DNA from: Pelagophyceae sp. CCMP2097
Lineage: Eukaryota; Sar; Pelagophyceae
NCBI GenBank assembly: GCA_026770575.1
Contig: MU657692.1
Span: 1-14,903, forward strand
Direction: 5' to 3'
DNA length: 14,903 bases
Positions 13,791-14,903 of the stretch are shown one piece after another (within the stretch, counting starts at the first letter, position 1; every line of letters begins with the position of its first letter). The translations under genes and the position numbers were made by a program. The notes beneath the pieces are model-generated. The model was not told the origin of the DNA. It ran no database searches and was given only the letters and a program-made list of their open reading frames with translations.

Positions 13791-14305
13791 GGTGAAAAGT
13801 CTACTCTGCCTCAAAACGAGCCGGCAAACGGGTGCGCGGGCCTGGAGCCACCTCGAGCAGTGCAGGACTCGGAGGGCCAGCGTCTCGGTCGTTCGAAGCT
13901 TCGTACTATCGCCAGAGCTTTCACGACCTTTCTGAGCTTTGATCAAAGCTTTGGTTCAGCGAAAAGCTCGACCACTCAGACCTGAGGCTACTAGGCTTAG
14001 TAGGCTCGTGCACCCCCTCCGCCTCGTCGGCAGCGCTCCGCCAAGAGCCCTCCTCGGGACCGTTACTGGGAAGGTCGCTTCGGGAGAGTTCTCAGTCGCT
14101 TAGAGAGAGTCCGGCACGCCTGCTCAGTCGAGCATCGATCGCGGGATCGGTCGCCGGCGCGCCGCGGTCGAGTCTTTTGGCGCCATGGGGCGGCCGGGCC
14201 TCGGAGATGCGGCCTCTCGAGATGGCATCAAGGGCTCTGGATCAGCCGGAGGCGCGCGCCGAGAGCGCTTCGACAAAGTCCGCAGCGCCGGCGTGCCCCT
14301 TGGCG
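13791..14305. promoter_or_regulatory. Upstream flank of TRM1
   Basis: This should contain the TRM1 5' UTR and promoter. Visible structure is a 16-bp perfect palindrome AGCTTTGATCAAAGCT at 13935-13950 and the inverted pair CTACTA-GGCT-TAGTAG at 13988-14003. I see no convincing TATA box. A 63-codon plus-strand frame from the ATG at about 14188 has a good Kozak context (GCGCCATGG) but no recognisable protein and runs into the 44-bp repeat. Confidence 0.35.
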
Positions 14306-14423
14306 TACAGGGCCCCGAAGGGGCCGGCGGCTATTACTATCTAAGGATTATTTCCACTTTTAAACCTTCAATGTGACTTTACAGGGCCCCGTAGGGGCCG
14401 GCGCCTATTACTATCTAAGGATT
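14306..14423 (+). repeat. Two direct 44-bp copies of the fold-back arm sequence
   Basis: TACAGGGCCCCG(A/T)AGGGGCC, then GGCG(G/C)CTATTACTATCTA and AGGATT, occurs at 14306-14349 and 14380-14423, period 74 bp. Each has a small GGCCCC-N3-GGGGCC hairpin. The sequence matches the arms of the fold-back at 4785-4903 in TRM1 intron 9. Confidence 0.9.
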
Positions 14424-14903
14424 TGTTTAAACTTGTGAGAACATTTGTTTGTCGTTGATAATAACTTCTTTATTGTTGTCAGGAGAGGCTTTATAACGGC
14501 CCCGCGCCGATCACTGGTAACCTTCTAGATTGTTGATGTTTTTTATTTTTATATTCGCCGATTTTTTCGGCGATAGTTTTACATTGACGCGAGGCTGTAG
14601 ATCGATGGGGTCTAGTACCCTCAAAACCCTCCCGTGCGATTGCGCGTGTATGTCGGGGCAAGAGGTATTTGGAGAGTGTAGACATTCTCCCAGGAAAACG
14701 CCGAAAACTATAAGCTTGCGGCGCATAGCAGTACAATAGAACATCAAAAATGAAAAAGGGCTATAGACGCCATTTTTAAACCTATAGACAGGCCCTAGCG
14801 CTTGTCCATAGAGTCCAATGAACAACTGCGCGCGGTCTAAGAAGAACAGCTGTTTTAAAGCAATTGAAACAGAAAACGGTGGATGCGTGAGGCGGCTGCG
14901 CCG
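14424..14903. other. AT-richer right end, no gene recognised
   Basis: Composition falls to moderate AT. A 7-bp inverted repeat, TCGCCGA-TTTTT-TCGGCGA, lies at about 14557-14575, and CTATAGAC occurs twice (about 14761 and 14781). Short overlapping frames on both strands show no known motif and are probably non-coding. Confidence 0.4.

Noticed and set aside
13791..13946. In-frame N-terminal extension of TRM1 as a mitochondrial targeting peptide (yeast Trm1 has alternative starts)
   Set aside because: The upstream frame is open for 55 codons and is basic, but it contains no ATG before the stop at 13956-13958. A non-AUG start would be needed.
14306..14423. Helitron 3' ends (hairpin then CTAAG)
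   Set aside because: The hairpin-to-CTRR distance and following base do not fit the usual pattern, no TC 5' end was found, and the sequence also forms fold-backs.
14557..14575. Rho-independent-type terminator (hairpin with T run)
   Set aside because: The T run is the loop of the inverted repeat, not a tail, and the context is eukaryotic.
1..14903. Dinoflagellate origin via spliced-leader relics or GC/GA donors
   Set aside because: No spliced-leader-like GCCATTTTGGCTCAAG was found. Most donors here are GT, and the AG|G acceptors alone are not diagnostic.

Overview
The window looks like nuclear DNA of a GC-rich microbial eukaryote, probably a protist or alga. Evidence is one eukaryote-type gene split by about nine spliceosomal introns (mostly GTGCGT-like donors, AG|G acceptors), strongly GC3-biased exons, and a WD40 relic. 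I cannot place the lineage from sequence alone. There is no prokaryotic operon, rRNA, tRNA or CRISPR array.

The central gene is on the minus strand and fills most of the window (13790 down to 3378). I reconstruct it by eye as ten exons coding for about 707 residues of Trm1 (TRMT1), the SAM-dependent tRNA guanine-26 N2,N2-dimethyltransferase. Exon phases agree at every junction in the model. Introns fall into two classes: four short ones (49, 55, 61 and 112 bp) and five long ones (about 0.4, 0.5, 1.5, 2.3 and 3.3 kb). The long introns consist almost entirely of degenerate 12-17 bp minisatellite-like repeats built on GGGCCGTC, GGGCCC and TCGAG cores, with a different monomer dialect in each intron. 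Embedded in introns 6 and 9 are four copies of a GC-rich 165-190 bp element, a 53-bp-arm fold-back, and a perfect 36-bp AT palindrome.

Left flank (1-3377): a frameshifted WD40 repeat relic; an AT-rich island bracketed by GC-rich inverted repeats; a 23-bp perfect inverted duplication whose distal copy sits between 10-bp direct repeats; and a 1.14-kb element (1910-3052) with roughly 52-bp terminal inverted repeats and a perfect 7-bp flanking duplication. That element reads as a non-autonomous DNA transposon. No convincing intact gene lies here.

Right flank (13791-14903): upstream region of TRM1, with two small palindromic motifs. It also has two direct 44-bp copies of the same sequence that forms the arms of the fold-back inside TRM1 intron 9, then an AT-richer stretch without a recognisable gene.

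The unusual biology is the architecture: a conserved housekeeping tRNA-modification gene expanded about fivefold by lineage-specific intronic repeats and small mobile or fold-back elements shared between introns and flanks. All splice sites are inferred from sequence and protein-family continuity; none is experimentally supported.
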